This document shows, in pieces, positions 27,348-40,702 of a DNA stretch of 64,000 bases. Source of the DNA: Henricia sp. BOLD:AAB3569 (lineage: Eukaryota > Echinodermata > Asteroidea > Spinulosida > Echinasteridae); contig JBBELK010001584.1 of NCBI GenBank assembly GCA_037783545.1, forward strand, positions 1 through 64,000, read 5' to 3'. The position numbers and the translations under genes were made by a program. Below the pieces are notes generated by a model that was not told where the DNA came from, ran no database searches, and worked only from the letters and a program-made list of their open reading frames with translations. How positions within the stretch are numbered: position 1 is the first letter of the stretch; each line of letters begins with the position of its first letter.

Positions 27348-30300
27348 TCAACGGCCGTACACATGTACACCAGCGCGGCGCAGGGTGTCCCAACAGCCAC
27401 GGTTAGGGGAATAACTACGTAGCCGAGCTACGTTTTCCCTAAACTCTGAAATTTCTCCGTCATTTCCCAGCGAAAATCTGTCAATTTTGCATGACAAGTG
27501 CGGAATATATACAGTGTGGAGCATGCAAAATTTGAAGTTGGTTGGACAATTCCTTGATTTCCAAATTTGCCGGCATTTGGGACACACTTTGACCTAATTC
27601 CCGTCACAATCTGGGGTGAGTCAACGGCCGTACAAATGTACACCAGTGCGGCGCAGGGTGTCCCAACAGCCACGGTTAGGGGAATAACCACGTAGCCGAG
27701 CTCCGTTTTCACTAAACTCTGAAATTTCTCCGTCATTTCCCGGCGAAAATTTGTCAATTTTGCATGACAAGTGCGGAATATATACAGTTTGGAGCATGCA
27801 AAATTTGAAGTTGGTTGGAAAATTCCTTGATTTCCAAATTTGCCGGCATTTGGGACACACTTTGACCTAATTCCCGTCACAATCTGGGGTGAGTCAACGG
27901 TCGTACAAATGTACACAAGCGCGGCGCAGGGTGTACCAACAGCCACGGTTAGGGGAATAACCACGTAGCCGAGCTCCGTTTTCCCTAAACTCAAATTTCT
28001 CCGTCATTTCCCAGCGAAAATCTGTCAATTTTGCATGACAAGTGCGGAATATATACAGTTTGGAGCATGCAAAATTTGAAGTTGGTTGGAAAATTCCTTG
28101 ATTTCCAAATTTGCCGGCATTTGGGACACACTTTGACCTAATTCCCGTCACAATCTGGGGTGAGTCAACGGCCGTACAGATGTACACCAGCGCGGCGCAG
28201 GGTGTCCCAACAGCCACGGTTAGGGGAATAACCACGTAGCCGAGCTCCGTTTTCCCTAAACTCTGAAATTTCTCCGTCATTTCCCAGCGAAAATCTGTCA
28301 ATTTTGCATGACAAGTGCGGAATATATACAGTTTGGAGCATGCAAAATTTGAAGTTGGTTGGAAAATTCCTTGATTTCCAAATTTGCCGGCATTTGGGAC
28401 ACACTTTGACCTAATTCTCGTCACAATCTGGGGTGAGTCAACGGCCGTACAAATGTACACCAGCGCGGCGCAGGTGTCCCAACAGCCACGGTTAGCGGAA
28501 TAACCACGTAGCCGAGCTCCGTTTTCCCTAAACTCTGAAATTTCTCCGTTATTTCCCAGCGAAAATCTGTCAATTTTGCATGACAAGTGCGGAATATATA
28601 CAGTTTGGAGCATGCAAAATGTGAAGTTGGTTGGAAAATTCCTTGATTTCCAAATTTGCCGGCATTTGAGACACACTTTGACCTAATTCCCGTCACAATC
28701 TGGGGTGAGTCAACGGCCGTACAAATGTACACCAGCGCGGCGCAGGGTGTCCCAACAGCCACGGTTAGGGGAATAACCACGTAGCCGAGCTCCGTTTTCC
28801 ATAAACTCTGAAATGTTTCCGTCATTTCCCAGCGAAAATCTGTCAATTTTGCATGACAAGTGCGGAATATATACAGTTTGGAGCATGCAAAATTTGAAGT
28901 TGGTTGGAAAATTCCTTGATTTCCAAATTTGCCGGCATTTGGGACACACTTTGACCTAATTCCCGTCACAATCTGGGGTGAGTCAACGGCCGTACAAATG
29001 TACACCAGCGCGGCGCAGGGTGTCCCAACAGCCACGGTTAGGGGAAAAACCACGTAGCCGAGCTCCGTTTTCCCTAAACTCTGAAATTTTTCCGTCATTT
29101 CCCAGCGAAAATCTGTCAATTTTGCATGACAAGTGCGGAATATATACAGTTTGGAGCATGCAAAATTTGAAGTTGGTTGGAAAATTCCTTGATTTCCAAA
29201 TTTGCCGGCATTTGGGACACACTTTGACCTAATTCCCGTCACAATCTGGGGTGAGTCAACGGCCGTACAAATGTACACCAGCGCGGCGCAGGGTGTCCCA
29301 ACAGCCACGGTTAGGGGAATAACCACGTAGCCCAGCTCCGTTTTCCCTAAACTCTGAAATTTCTCCGTCATTTCCCAGCGCAAATCTGTCAATTTTGCAT
29401 GACAAGTGCGGAATATATACAGTTTGGAGCATGCAAAATTTGAAGTTGGTTGGAAACTTCCTTGATTTCCAAATTTGCCGGCATTTGGGACACACTTTGA
29501 CCTAATTCCCGTCACAATCTGGGGTGAGTCAACGGCCGTACAAATGTACACCAGCGCGGCGCAGGGTGTCCCAACAGCCACGGTTAGGGGAATAACCACG
29601 TAGCCGAGCTCCGTTTTCCCTAAACTCTGAAATTTTTCCGTCATTTCCCAGCGAAAATCTGTCAATTTTGCATGACAAGTGCGGAATATATACAGTTTGG
29701 AGCATGCAAAATTTGAAGTTGGTTGGAAAATTCCTTGATTTCCAAATTTGCCGGCATTTGGGACACACTTTGACCTAATTCCCGTCACAATCTGGGGTGA
29801 GTCAACGGCCGTACAAATGTACACCAGCGCGGCGCAGGGTGTCCCAACAGCCACGGTTAGGGGAATAACCACGTAGCCCAGCTCCGTTTTCCCTAAACTC
29901 TGAAATTTCTCCGTCATTTCCCAGCGCAAATCTGTCAATTTTGCATGACAAGTGCGGAATATATACAGTTTGGAGCATGCAAAATTTGAAGTTGGTTGGA
30001 AAATTCCTTGATTTCCAAATTTGCCGGCATTTGGGACACACTTTGACCTAATTCCCGTCACAATCTGGGGTGAGTCAACGGCCGTACAAATGTACACCAG
30101 CGCGGCGCAGGGTGTCCCAACAGCCACGGTTAGGGGAATAACCACGTAGCCGAGCTCCGTTTTCCCTAAACTCTGAACTTTCTCCGTCATTTCCAAGCGA
30201 AAATCTGTCAATTTTGCATGACAAGTGCGGAAGATATACAGTTTGGAGCTTGCAGAATTTGAAGTTGGTTGGAAAATTCCTTGATTTCCAAATTTGCCGG

Positions 30301-32060
30301 CATTTGGGACACACTTTGACCTAATTCCCGTCACAATCTGGGGTGAGTCAACGGCCGTACAAATGTACACCAGCGCGGCGCAGGGTGTCCCAACAGCCAC
30401 GGTTAGGGGAATAACCACGTAGCCGAGCTCCGTTTTCCCTAAACTCTGAAATTTCTCCGTCATTTCCAAGCGAAAATCTGTCAATTTTGCATGACAAGTG
30501 CGGAATATATACAGTTTGGAGCATGCAAAATTTGAAGTTGGTTGGAAAATTCCTGATTTCCAAATTTGCCGGCATTTGGGACACACTTTGACCTAATTCC
30601 CGTCACAATCTGGGGTGAGTCAACGGCCGTACAAATGTACACCAGCGCGGCGCAGGGTGTCCCAACAGCCACGGTTAGGGGAATAACTACGTAGCCGAGC
30701 TCCGTTTTCCCTAAACTCTGAAATTTCTCCGTCATTTCCCAGCGAAAATCTGTCAATTTTGCATGACAAGTGCGGAATATATACAGTTTGGAGCATGCAA
30801 AATTTGAAGTTGGTTGGACAATTCCTTGATTTCCAAATTTGCCGGCATTTGGGACACACTTTGACCTAATTCCCGTCACAATCTGGGGTGAGTCAACGGC
30901 CGTACAAATGTACACCAGTGCGGCGCAGGGTGTCCCAACAGCCACGGTTAGGGGAATAACCACGTAGCCGAGCTCCGTTTTCCCTAAACTCTGAAATTTC
31001 TCCGTCATTTCCCAGCGAAAATCTGTCAATTTTGCATGACAAGTGCGGAATAAATACAGTTTGGAGCATGCAAAATTTGAAGTTGGTTGGAAAATTCCTT
31101 GATTTCCAAATTTGCCGGCATTTGGGACACACTTTGACCTAATTCTCGTCACAATCTGGGGTGAGTCAACGGCCGTACAAATGTACACCAGCGCGGCGCA
31201 GGTGTCCCAACAGCCACGGTTAGCGGAATAACCACGTAGCCGAGCTCCGTTTTCCCTAAACTCTGAAATTTCTCCGTCATTTCCGAGCGAAAATCTGTCA
31301 ATTTTGCATGACAAGTGTGGAATATATACTGTTTGGAGCATGCAAAATGTGAAGTTGGTTGGAAAATTCCTTGATTTCCAAATTTGCCGGCATTTGGGAC
31401 ACACTTTGACCTAATTCCCGTCACAATCTGGGGTGAGTCAACGGCCGTACAAATGTACACCAGCGCGGCGCAGGGTGTCCCAACAGCCACGGTTAGGGGA
31501 ATAACCACGTAGCCGAGCTCCGTTTTCCATAAACTCTGAAATGTTTCCGTCATTTCCCAGCGAAAATCTGTCAATTTTGCATGACTAGTGCGGAATATAT
31601 ACAGTTTGGAGCATGCAAAATTTGAAGTTGGTTGGAAAATTCCTTGATTTCCAAATTTGCCGGCATTTGGGACACACTTTGACCTAATTCCCGTCACAAT
31701 CTGGGGTGAGTCAACGGCCGTACAAATGTACACCAGCGCGGCGCAGGGTGTCCCAACAGCCACGGTTAGGGGAATAACCACGTAGCCGAGCTCCGTTTTC
31801 CCTAAACTCTGAAATTTCTCCGTCATTTCCAAGCGAAAATCTGTCAATTTTGCATGACAAGTGCGGAATATATACAGTTTGGAGCATGCAAAATTTGAAG
31901 TTGGTTGGAAAATTCCTGATTTCCAAATTTGCCGGCATTTGGGACACACTTTGACCTAATTCCCGTCACAATCTGGGGTGAGTCAACGGCCGTACAAATG
32001 TACACCAGCGCGGCGCAGGGTGTCCCAACAGCCACGGTTAGGGGAATAACTACGTAGCCG
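27348..32060. repeat. Long higher-order satellite block, copy 2
   Basis: This block is collinear with 2290-7000 by order of monomer variants. Differences between the two copies are scattered single bases. The same type order appears in shortened or expanded form near 10.7-13.7 kb, 24.4-27.3 kb and 35.5-37.7 kb, so the block is part of a family and not a single duplication. Confidence 0.8.
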
Positions 32061-33599
32061 AGCTCCGTTTTCCCTAAACTCTGAAATTTCTCCGTCATTT
32101 CCCAGCGAAAATCTGTCAATTTTGCATGACAAGTGCGGAATATATACAGTTTGGAGCATGCAAAATTTGAAGTTGGTTGGACAATTCCTTGATTTCCAAA
32201 TTTGCCGGCATTTGGGACACACTTTGACCTAATTCCCGTCACAATCTGGGGTGAGTCAACGGCCGTACAAATGTATACCAGCGCGGCGCAGGGTGTCCCA
32301 ACAGCCACGGTTAGGGGAATAACCACGTAGCCGAGCTCCGTTTTCCCTAAACTCTGAAATTTCTCCGTCATTTCCCAGCGAAAATCTGTCAATTTTGCAT
32401 GACAAGTGCGGAATATATACAGTTTGGAGCATGCAAAATTTGAAGTTGGTTGGAAAATTCCTTGATTTCCAAATTTGCCGGCATTTGGGACACACTTTGA
32501 CCTAATTCTCGTCACAATCTGGGGTGAGTCAACGGCCGTACAAATGTACACCAGCGCGGCGCAGGTGTCCCAACACCCACGGTTAGCGGAATAACCACGT
32601 AGCCGAGCTCCGTTTTCCCTAAACTCTGAAATTTCTCCGTCATTTCCCAGCGAAAATCTGTCAATTTTGCATGACAAGTGCGGAATATATACAGTTTGGA
32701 GCATGCAAAATGTGAAGTTGGTTGGAAAATTCCTTGATTTCCAAATTTGCCGGCATTTGGGACACACTTTGACCTAATTCCCGTCACAATCTGGGGTGAG
32801 TCAACGGCCGTACAAATGTACACCAGCGCGGCGCAGGGTGTCCCAACAGCCACGGTTAGTGGAATAACCACGTAGCCGAGCTCCGTTTTCCATAAACTCT
32901 GAAATGTTTCCGTCATTTCCCAGCGAAAATCTGTCAATTTTGCATGACTAGTGCGGAAAATATACAGTTTGGAGCATGCAAAATTTGAAGTTGGTTGGAA
33001 AATTCCTTGATTTCCAAATTTGCCGGCATTTGGGACACACTTTGACCTAATTCCCGTCACAATCTGGGGTGAGTCAACGGCCGTACAAATGTACACCAGC
33101 GCGGCGCAGGGTGTCCCAACAGCCACGGTTAGGGGAATAACCACGTAGCCGAGCTCCGTTTTCCCTAAACTCTGAAATTTCTCCGTCATTTCCAAGCGAA
33201 AATCTGTCAATTTTGCATGACAAGTGCGGAATATATACAGTTTGGAGCATGCAAAATTTGAAGTTGGTTGGAAAATTCCTGATTTCCAAATTTGCCGGCA
33301 TTTGGGACACACTTTGACCTAATTCCCGTCACAATCTGGGGTGAGTCAACGGCCGTACAAATGTACACCAGCGCGGCGCAGGGTGTCCCAACAGCCACGG
33401 TTAGGGGAATAACTACGTAGCCGAGCTCCGTTTTCCCTAAACTCTGAAATTTCTCCGTCATTTCCCAGCGAAAATCTGTCAATTTTGCATGACAAGTGCG
33501 GAATATATACAGTTTGGAGCATGCAAAATTTGAAGTTGGTTGGACAATTCCTTGATTTCCAAATTTTCCGGCATTTTGGACACACTTTGACCTAATTCC

Positions 33600-36500
33600 C
33601 GTCACAATCTGGGGTGAGTCAACGGCCGTACAAATGTACACCAGCGCGGCGCAGGGTGTCCCAACAGCCACGGTTAGGGGAATAACCACGTAGCCGAGCT
33701 CCGTTTTCCCTAAACTCTGAAATTTCTCCGTCATTTCCCAGCGAAAATCTGTCAATTTTGCATGACAAGTGCGGAATATATACAGTTTGGAGCATGCAAC
33801 ATTTGAAGTTGGTTGGAAAATTCCTTGATTTCCAAATTTGCCGGCATTTGGGACACACTTTGACTTAATTCCCGTCACAATCTGGGGTGAGTCAACGGCC
33901 GTACAGATGTACACCAGCGCGGCGCAGGGTGTCCCAACAGCCACGGTTAGGGGAATAACCACGTAGCCGAGCTCCGTTTTCCCTAAACTCTGAAATTTCT
34001 CTGTCATTTCACAGCGAAAATCTGTCAATTTTGCATGACAAGTGCGGAATATATACAGTTTGGAGCATGCAAAATTTGAAGTTGGTTGGAAAATTCCTTG
34101 ATTTCCAAATTTGCCGGCATTTGGGACACACTTTGACCTAATTCTCGTCACAATCTGGGGTGAGTCAACGGCCGTACAAATGTACACCAGCGCGGCGCAG
34201 GTGTCCCAACAGCCACGGTTAGCGGAATAACCACGTAGCCGAGCTCCGTTTTCCCTAAACTCTGAAATTTCTCCGTTATTTCCCAGCGAAAATCTGTCAA
34301 TTTTGCATGACAAGTGCGGAATATATACAGTTTGGAGCATGCAAAATGTGAAGTTGGTTGGAAAATTCCTTGATTTCCAAATTTGCCGGCATTTGGGACA
34401 CACTTTGACCTAATTCCCGTCACAATCTGGGGTGAGTCAACGGCCGTACAAATGTACACCAGCGCGGCGCAGGGTGTCCCAACAGCCACGGTTAGGGGAA
34501 TAACCACGTAGCCGAGCTCCGTTTTCCCTAAACTCTGGAATTTCTCCGTCATTTCCCGGCGAAAATTTGTCAATTTTGCATGACAAGTGCGGAATATATA
34601 CAGTTTGGAGCATGCAAAATTTGAAGTTGGTTGTAAAATTCCTTGATTTCCAAATTTGCCGGCATTTGGGACACACTTTGACCTAATTCCCGTCACAATC
34701 TGGGGTGAGTCAACGGTCGTACAAATGTACACAAGCGCGGCGCAGGGTGTACCAACAGCCACGGTTAGGGGAATAACCACGTAGCCGAGCTCCGTTTTCC
34801 CTAAACTCAAATTTCTCCGTCATTTCCCAGCGAAAATCTGTCAATTTTGCATGACAAGTGCGGAATATATACAGTTTGGAGCATGCAACATTTGAAGTTG
34901 GTTGGAAAATTCCTTGATTTCCAAATTTGCCGGCATTTGGGACACACTTTGACCTAATTCCCGTCACAATCTGGGGTGAGTCAACGGCCGTACAGATGTA
35001 CACCAGCGCGGCGCAGGGTGTCCCAACAGCCACGGTTAGGGGAATAACCACGTAGCCGAGCTCCGTTTTCCCTAAACTCTGAAATTTCTCCGTCATTTCA
35101 CAGCGAAAATCTGTCAATTTTGCATGACAAGTGCGGAATATATACAGTTTGGAGCATGCAAAATTTGAAGTTGGTTGGAAAATTCCTTGATTTCCAAATT
35201 TGCCGGCATTTGGGACACACTTTGACCTAATTCTCGTCACAATCTGGGGTGAGTCAACGGCCGTACAAATGTACACCAGCGCGGCGCAGGTGTCCCAACA
35301 GCCACGGTTAGCGGAATAACCACGTAGCCGAGCTCCGTTTTCCCTAAACTCTGAAATTTCTCCGTTATTTCCCAGCGAAAATCTGTCAATTTTGCATGAC
35401 AAGTGCGGAATATATACAGTTTGGAGCATGCAAAATGTGAAGTTGGTTGGAAAATTCCTTGATTTCCAAATTTGCCGGCATTTGGGACACACTTTGACCT
35501 AATTCCCGTCACAATCTGGGGTGAGTCAACGGCCGTACAAATGTACACCAGCGCGGCGCAGGGTTTCCCAACAGCCACGGTTAGGGGAATAACCACGTAG
35601 CCGAGCTCCGTTTTCCCTAAACTCTGGAATTTCTCCGTCATTTCCCGGCGAAAATTTGTCAATTTTGCATGACAAGTGCGGAATATATACAGTTTGGAGC
35701 ATGCAAAATTTGAAGTTGGTTGTAAAATTCCTTGATTTCCAAATTTGCCGGCATTTGGGACACACTTTGACCTAATTCCCGTCACAATCTGGGGTGAGTC
35801 AACGGTCGTACAAATGTACACAAGCGCGGCGCAGGGTGTACCAACAGCCACGGTTAGGGGAATAACCACGTAGCCGAGCTCCGTTTTCCCTAAACTCAAA
35901 TTTCTCCGTCATTTCCCAGCGAAAATCTGTCAATTTTGCATGACAAGTGCGGAATATATACAGTTTGGAGCATGCAACATTTGAAGTTGGTTGGAAAATT
36001 CCTTGATTTCCAAATTTGCCGGCATTTGGGACACACTTTGACCTAATTCCCGTCACAATCTGGGGTGAGTCAACGGCCGTACAGATGTACACCAGCGCGG
36101 CGCAGGGTGTCCCAACAGCCACGGTTAGGGGAATAACCACGTAGCCGAGCTCCGTTTTCCCTAAACTCTGAAATTTCTCCGTCATTTCCCAGCGAAAATC
36201 TTTCAATTTTGCATGACAAGTGCGGAATATATACAGTTTGGAGCATGCAAAATTTGAAGTTGGTTGGAAAATTCCTTGATTTCCAAATTTGCCGGCATTT
36301 GGGACACACTTTGACCTAATTCTCGTCACAATCTGGGGTGAGTCAACGGCCGTACAAATGTACACCAGCGCGGCGCAGGTGTCCCAACAGCCACGGTTAG
36401 CGGAATAACCACGTAGCCGAGCTCCGTTTTCCCTAAACTCTGAAATTTCTCCGTTATTTCCCAGCGAAAATCTGTCAATTTTGCATGACAAGTGCGGAAT

Positions 36501-36600
36501 ATATACAGTTTGGAGCATGCAAAATGTGAAGTTGGTTGGAAAATTCCTTGATTTCCAAATTTGCCGGCATTTGGGACACACTTTGACCTAATTCCCGTCA
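33600..36600. repeat. Tandem 4-monomer (1089-bp) higher-order units
   Basis: Private variants repeat at 1089-bp spacing. GCATGCAACATTTG occurs near 33792, 34881 and 35970. CTCTGGAATTTC, TTGTAAAATTCC and TTTCACAGCG also recur at this spacing. The first copy is partial. Sharing of otherwise rare variants points to recent local amplification of a 4-monomer unit. Confidence 0.8.
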
Positions 36601-38524
36601 CAATCTGGGGTGAGTCAACGGCCGTACAAATGTACACCAGCGCGGCGCAGGGTGTCCCAACAGCCACGGTTAGGGGAATAACCACGTAGCCGAGCTCCGT
36701 TTTCCATAAACTCTGAAATGTTTCCGTCATTTCCCAGCGAAAATCTGTCAATTTTGCATGACAAGTGCGGAATATATACAGTTTGGAGCATGCAAAATTT
36801 GAAGTTGGTTGGAAAATTCCTTGATTTCCAAATTTGCCGGCATTTGGGACACACTTTGACCTAATTCCCGTCACAATCTGGGGTGAGTCAACGGCCGTAC
36901 AAATGTACACCAGCGCGGCGCAGGGTGTCCCAACAGCCACGGTTAGGGGAATAACCACGTAGCCGAGCTCCGTTTTCCCTAAACTCTGAAATTTTTCCGT
37001 CATTTCCCAGCGAAAATCTGTCAATTTTGCATGACAAGTGCGGAATATATACAGTTTGGAGCATGCAAAATTTGAAGTTGGTTGGAAAATTCCTTGATTT
37101 CCAAATTTGCCGGCATTTTGGACACACTTTGACCTAATTCCCGTCACAATCTGGGGTGAGTCAACGGCCGTACAAATGTACACCAGCGCGGCGCAGGGTG
37201 TCCCAACAGCCACGGTTAGGGGAATAACCACGTAGCCCAGCTCCGTTTTCCCTAAACTCTGAAATTTCTCCGTCATTTCCCAGCGCAAATCTGTCAATTT
37301 TGCATGACAAGTGCGGAATATATACAGTTTGGAGCATGCAAAATTTGAAGTTGATTGGAAAATTCCTTGATTTCCAAATTTGCCGGCATTTGGGACACAC
37401 TTTGACCTAATTCCCGTCACAATCTGGGGTGAGTCAACGGCCGTACAAATGTACACCAGCGCGGCGCAGGGTGTCCCAACAGCCACGGTTAGGGGAATAA
37501 CCACGTAGCCGAGCTCCGTTTTCCCTAAACTCTGAACTTTCTCCGTCATTTCCAAGCGAAAATCTGTCAATTTTGCATGACAAGTGCGGAAGATATACAG
37601 TTTGGAGCTTGCAAAATTTGAAGTTGGTTGGAAAATTCCTTGATTTCCAAATTTGCCGGCATTTGGGACACACTTTGACCTAATTCCCGTCACAATCTGG
37701 GGTGAGTCAACGGCCGTACAAATGTACACCAGCGCGGCGCAGGTGTCCCAACAGCCACGGTTAGCGGAATAACCACGTAGCCGAGCTCCGTTTTCCCTAA
37801 ACTCTGAAATTTCTCCGTCATTTCCCAGCGAAAATCTGTCAATTTTGCATGACAAGTGCGGAATATATACAGTTTGGAGCATGCAAAATGTGAAGTTGGT
37901 TGGAAAATTCCTTGATTTCCAAATTTGCCGGCATTTGGGACACACTTTGACCTAATTCCCGTCACAATCTGGGGTGAGTCAACGGCCGTACAAATGTACA
38001 CCAGCGCGGCGCAGGGTGTCCCAACAGCCACGGTTAGGGGAATAACCACGTAGCCGAGCTCCGTTTTCCATAAACTCTGAAATGTTTCCGTCATTTCCCA
38101 GCGAAAATCTGTCAATTTTGCATGACTAGTGCGGAATATATACAGTTTGGAGCATGCAAAATTTGAAGTTGGTTGGAAAATTCCTTGATTTCCAAATTTG
38201 CCGGCATTTGGGACACACTTTGACCTAATTCCCGTCACAATCTGGGGTGAGTCAACGGCCGTACAAATGTACACCAGCGCGGCGCAGGGTGTCCCAACAG
38301 CCACGGTTAGGGGAATAACCACGTAGCCGAGCTCCGTTTTCCCTAAACTCTGAAATTTCTCCGTCATTTCCCGGCGAAAATTTGTCAATTTTGCATGACA
38401 AGTGCGGAATATATACAGTTTGGAGCATGCAAAATTTGAAGTTGGTTGGAAAATTCCTTGATTTCCAAATTTGCCGGCATTTGGGACACACTTTGACCTA
38501 ATTCCCGTCACAATCTGGGGTGAG

Positions 38525-40702
38525 TCAACGGTCGTACAAATGTACACAAGCGCGGCGCAGGGTGTACCAACAGCCACGGTTAGGGGAATAACCACGTAGC
38601 CGAGCTCCGTTTTCCCTAAACTCAAATTTCTCCGTCATTTCCCAGCGAAAATCTGTCAATTTTGCATGACAAGTGCGGAATATATACAGTTTGGAGCATG
38701 CAAAATTTGAAGTTGGTTGGAAAATTCCTTGATTTCCAAATTTGCCGGCATTTGGGACACACTTTGACCTAATTCCCGTCACAATCTGGGGTGAGTCAAC
38801 GGCCGTACAGATGTACACCAGTGCGGCGCAGGGTGTCCCAACAGCCACGGTTAGGGGAATAACAACGTAGCCGAGCTCCGTTTTCCCTAAACTCTGAAAT
38901 TTCTCCGTCATTTCCCAGCGAAAATCTGTCAATTTTGCATGACAAGTGCGGAATATATACAGTTTGGAGCATGCAAAATTTGAAGTTGGTTGGAAAATTC
39001 CTTGATTTCCAAATTTGCCGGCATTTGGGACACACTTTGACCTAATTCTCGTCACAATCTGGGGTGAGTCAACGGCCGTACAAATGTACACCAGCGCGGC
39101 GCAGGTGTCCCAACAGCCACGGTTAGCGGAATAACCACGTAGTCGAGCTCCGTTTTCCCTAAACTCTGAAATTTCTCCGTCATTTCCCAGCGAAAATCTG
39201 TCAATTTTGCATGACAAGTGCGGAATATATACAGTTTGGAGCATGCCAAATGTGAAGTTGGTTGGAAAATTCCTTGATTTCCAAATTTGCCGGCATTTGG
39301 GACACACTTTGACCTAATTCCCGTCACAATCTGGGGTGAGTCAACGGCCGTACAAATGTACACCAGCGCGGCGCAGGGTGTCCCAACAGCCACGGTTAGG
39401 GGAATAACCACGTAGCCGAGCTCCGTTTTCCATAAACTCTGAAATGTTTCCGTCATTTCCCAGCGAAAATCTGTCAATTTTGCATGACAAGTGCGGAATA
39501 TATACAGTTTGGAGCATGCAAAATTTGAAGTTGGTTGGAAAATTCCTTGATTTCCAAATTTGCCGGCATTTGGGACACACTTTGACCTAATTCCCGTCAC
39601 AATCTGGGGTGAGTCAACGGTCGTACAAATGTACACAAGCGCGGCGCAGGGTGTACCAACAGCCACGGTTAGGGGAATAACCACGTAGCCGAGCTCCGTT
39701 TTCCCTAAACTCAAATTTCTCCGTCATTTCCCAGCGAAAATCTGTCAATTTTGCATGACAAGTGCGGAATATATACAGTTTGGAGCATGCAAAATTTGAA
39801 GTTGGTTGGAAAATTCCTTGATTTCCAAATTTGCCGGCATTTGGGACACACTTTGACCTAATTCCCGTCACAATCTGGGGTGAGTCAACGGCCGTACAGA
39901 TGTACACCAGTGCGGCGCAGGGTGTCCCAACAGCCACGGTTAGGGGAATAACAACGTAGCCGAGCTCCGTTTTCCCTAAACTCTGAAATTTCTCCGTCAT
40001 TTCCCAGCGAAAATCTGTCAATTTTGCATGACAAGTGCGGAATATATACAGTTTGGAGCATGCAAAATTTGAAGTTGGTTGGAAAATTCCTTGATTTCCA
40101 AATTTGCCGGCATTTGGGACACACTTTGACCTAATTCTCGTCACAATCTGGGGTGAGTCAACGGCCGTACAAATGTACACCAGCGCGGCGCAGGTGTCCC
40201 AACAGCCACGGTTAGCGGAATAACCACGTAGTCGAGCTCCGTTTTCCCTAAACTCTGAAATTTCTCCGTCATTTCCCAGCGAAAATCTGTCAATTTTGCA
40301 TGACAAGTGCGGAATATATACAGTTTGGAGCATGCCAAATGTGAAGTTGGTTGGAAAATTCCTTGATTTCCAAATTTGCCGGCATTTGGGACACACTTTG
40401 ACCTAATTCCCGTCACAATCTGGGGTGAGTCAACGGCCGTACAAATGTACACCAGCGCGGCGCAGGGTGTCCCAACAGCCACGGTTAGGGGAATAACCAC
40501 GTAGCCGAGCTCCGTTTTCCATAAACTCTGAAATGTTTCCGTCATTTCCCAGCGAAAATCTGTCAATTTTGCATGACAAGTGCGGAATATATACAGTTTG
40601 GAGCATGCAAAATTTTAAGTTGGTTGGAAAATTCCTTGATTTTCAAATTTGCCGGCATTTGGGACACACTTTGACCTAATTCCCGTCACAATCTGTGGTG
40701 AG
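38525..40702. repeat. Recent 1089-bp (4-monomer) tandem duplication
   Basis: The halves 38525-39613 and 39614-40702 share private changes at exactly 1089-bp spacing. GCATGCCAAATG is at about 39241 and 40330, AACAACGTAG at about 38861 and 39950, and CGTAGTCGAGC at about 39139 and 40228. The shared rare variants make this one of the youngest duplications in the array. Confidence 0.82.
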
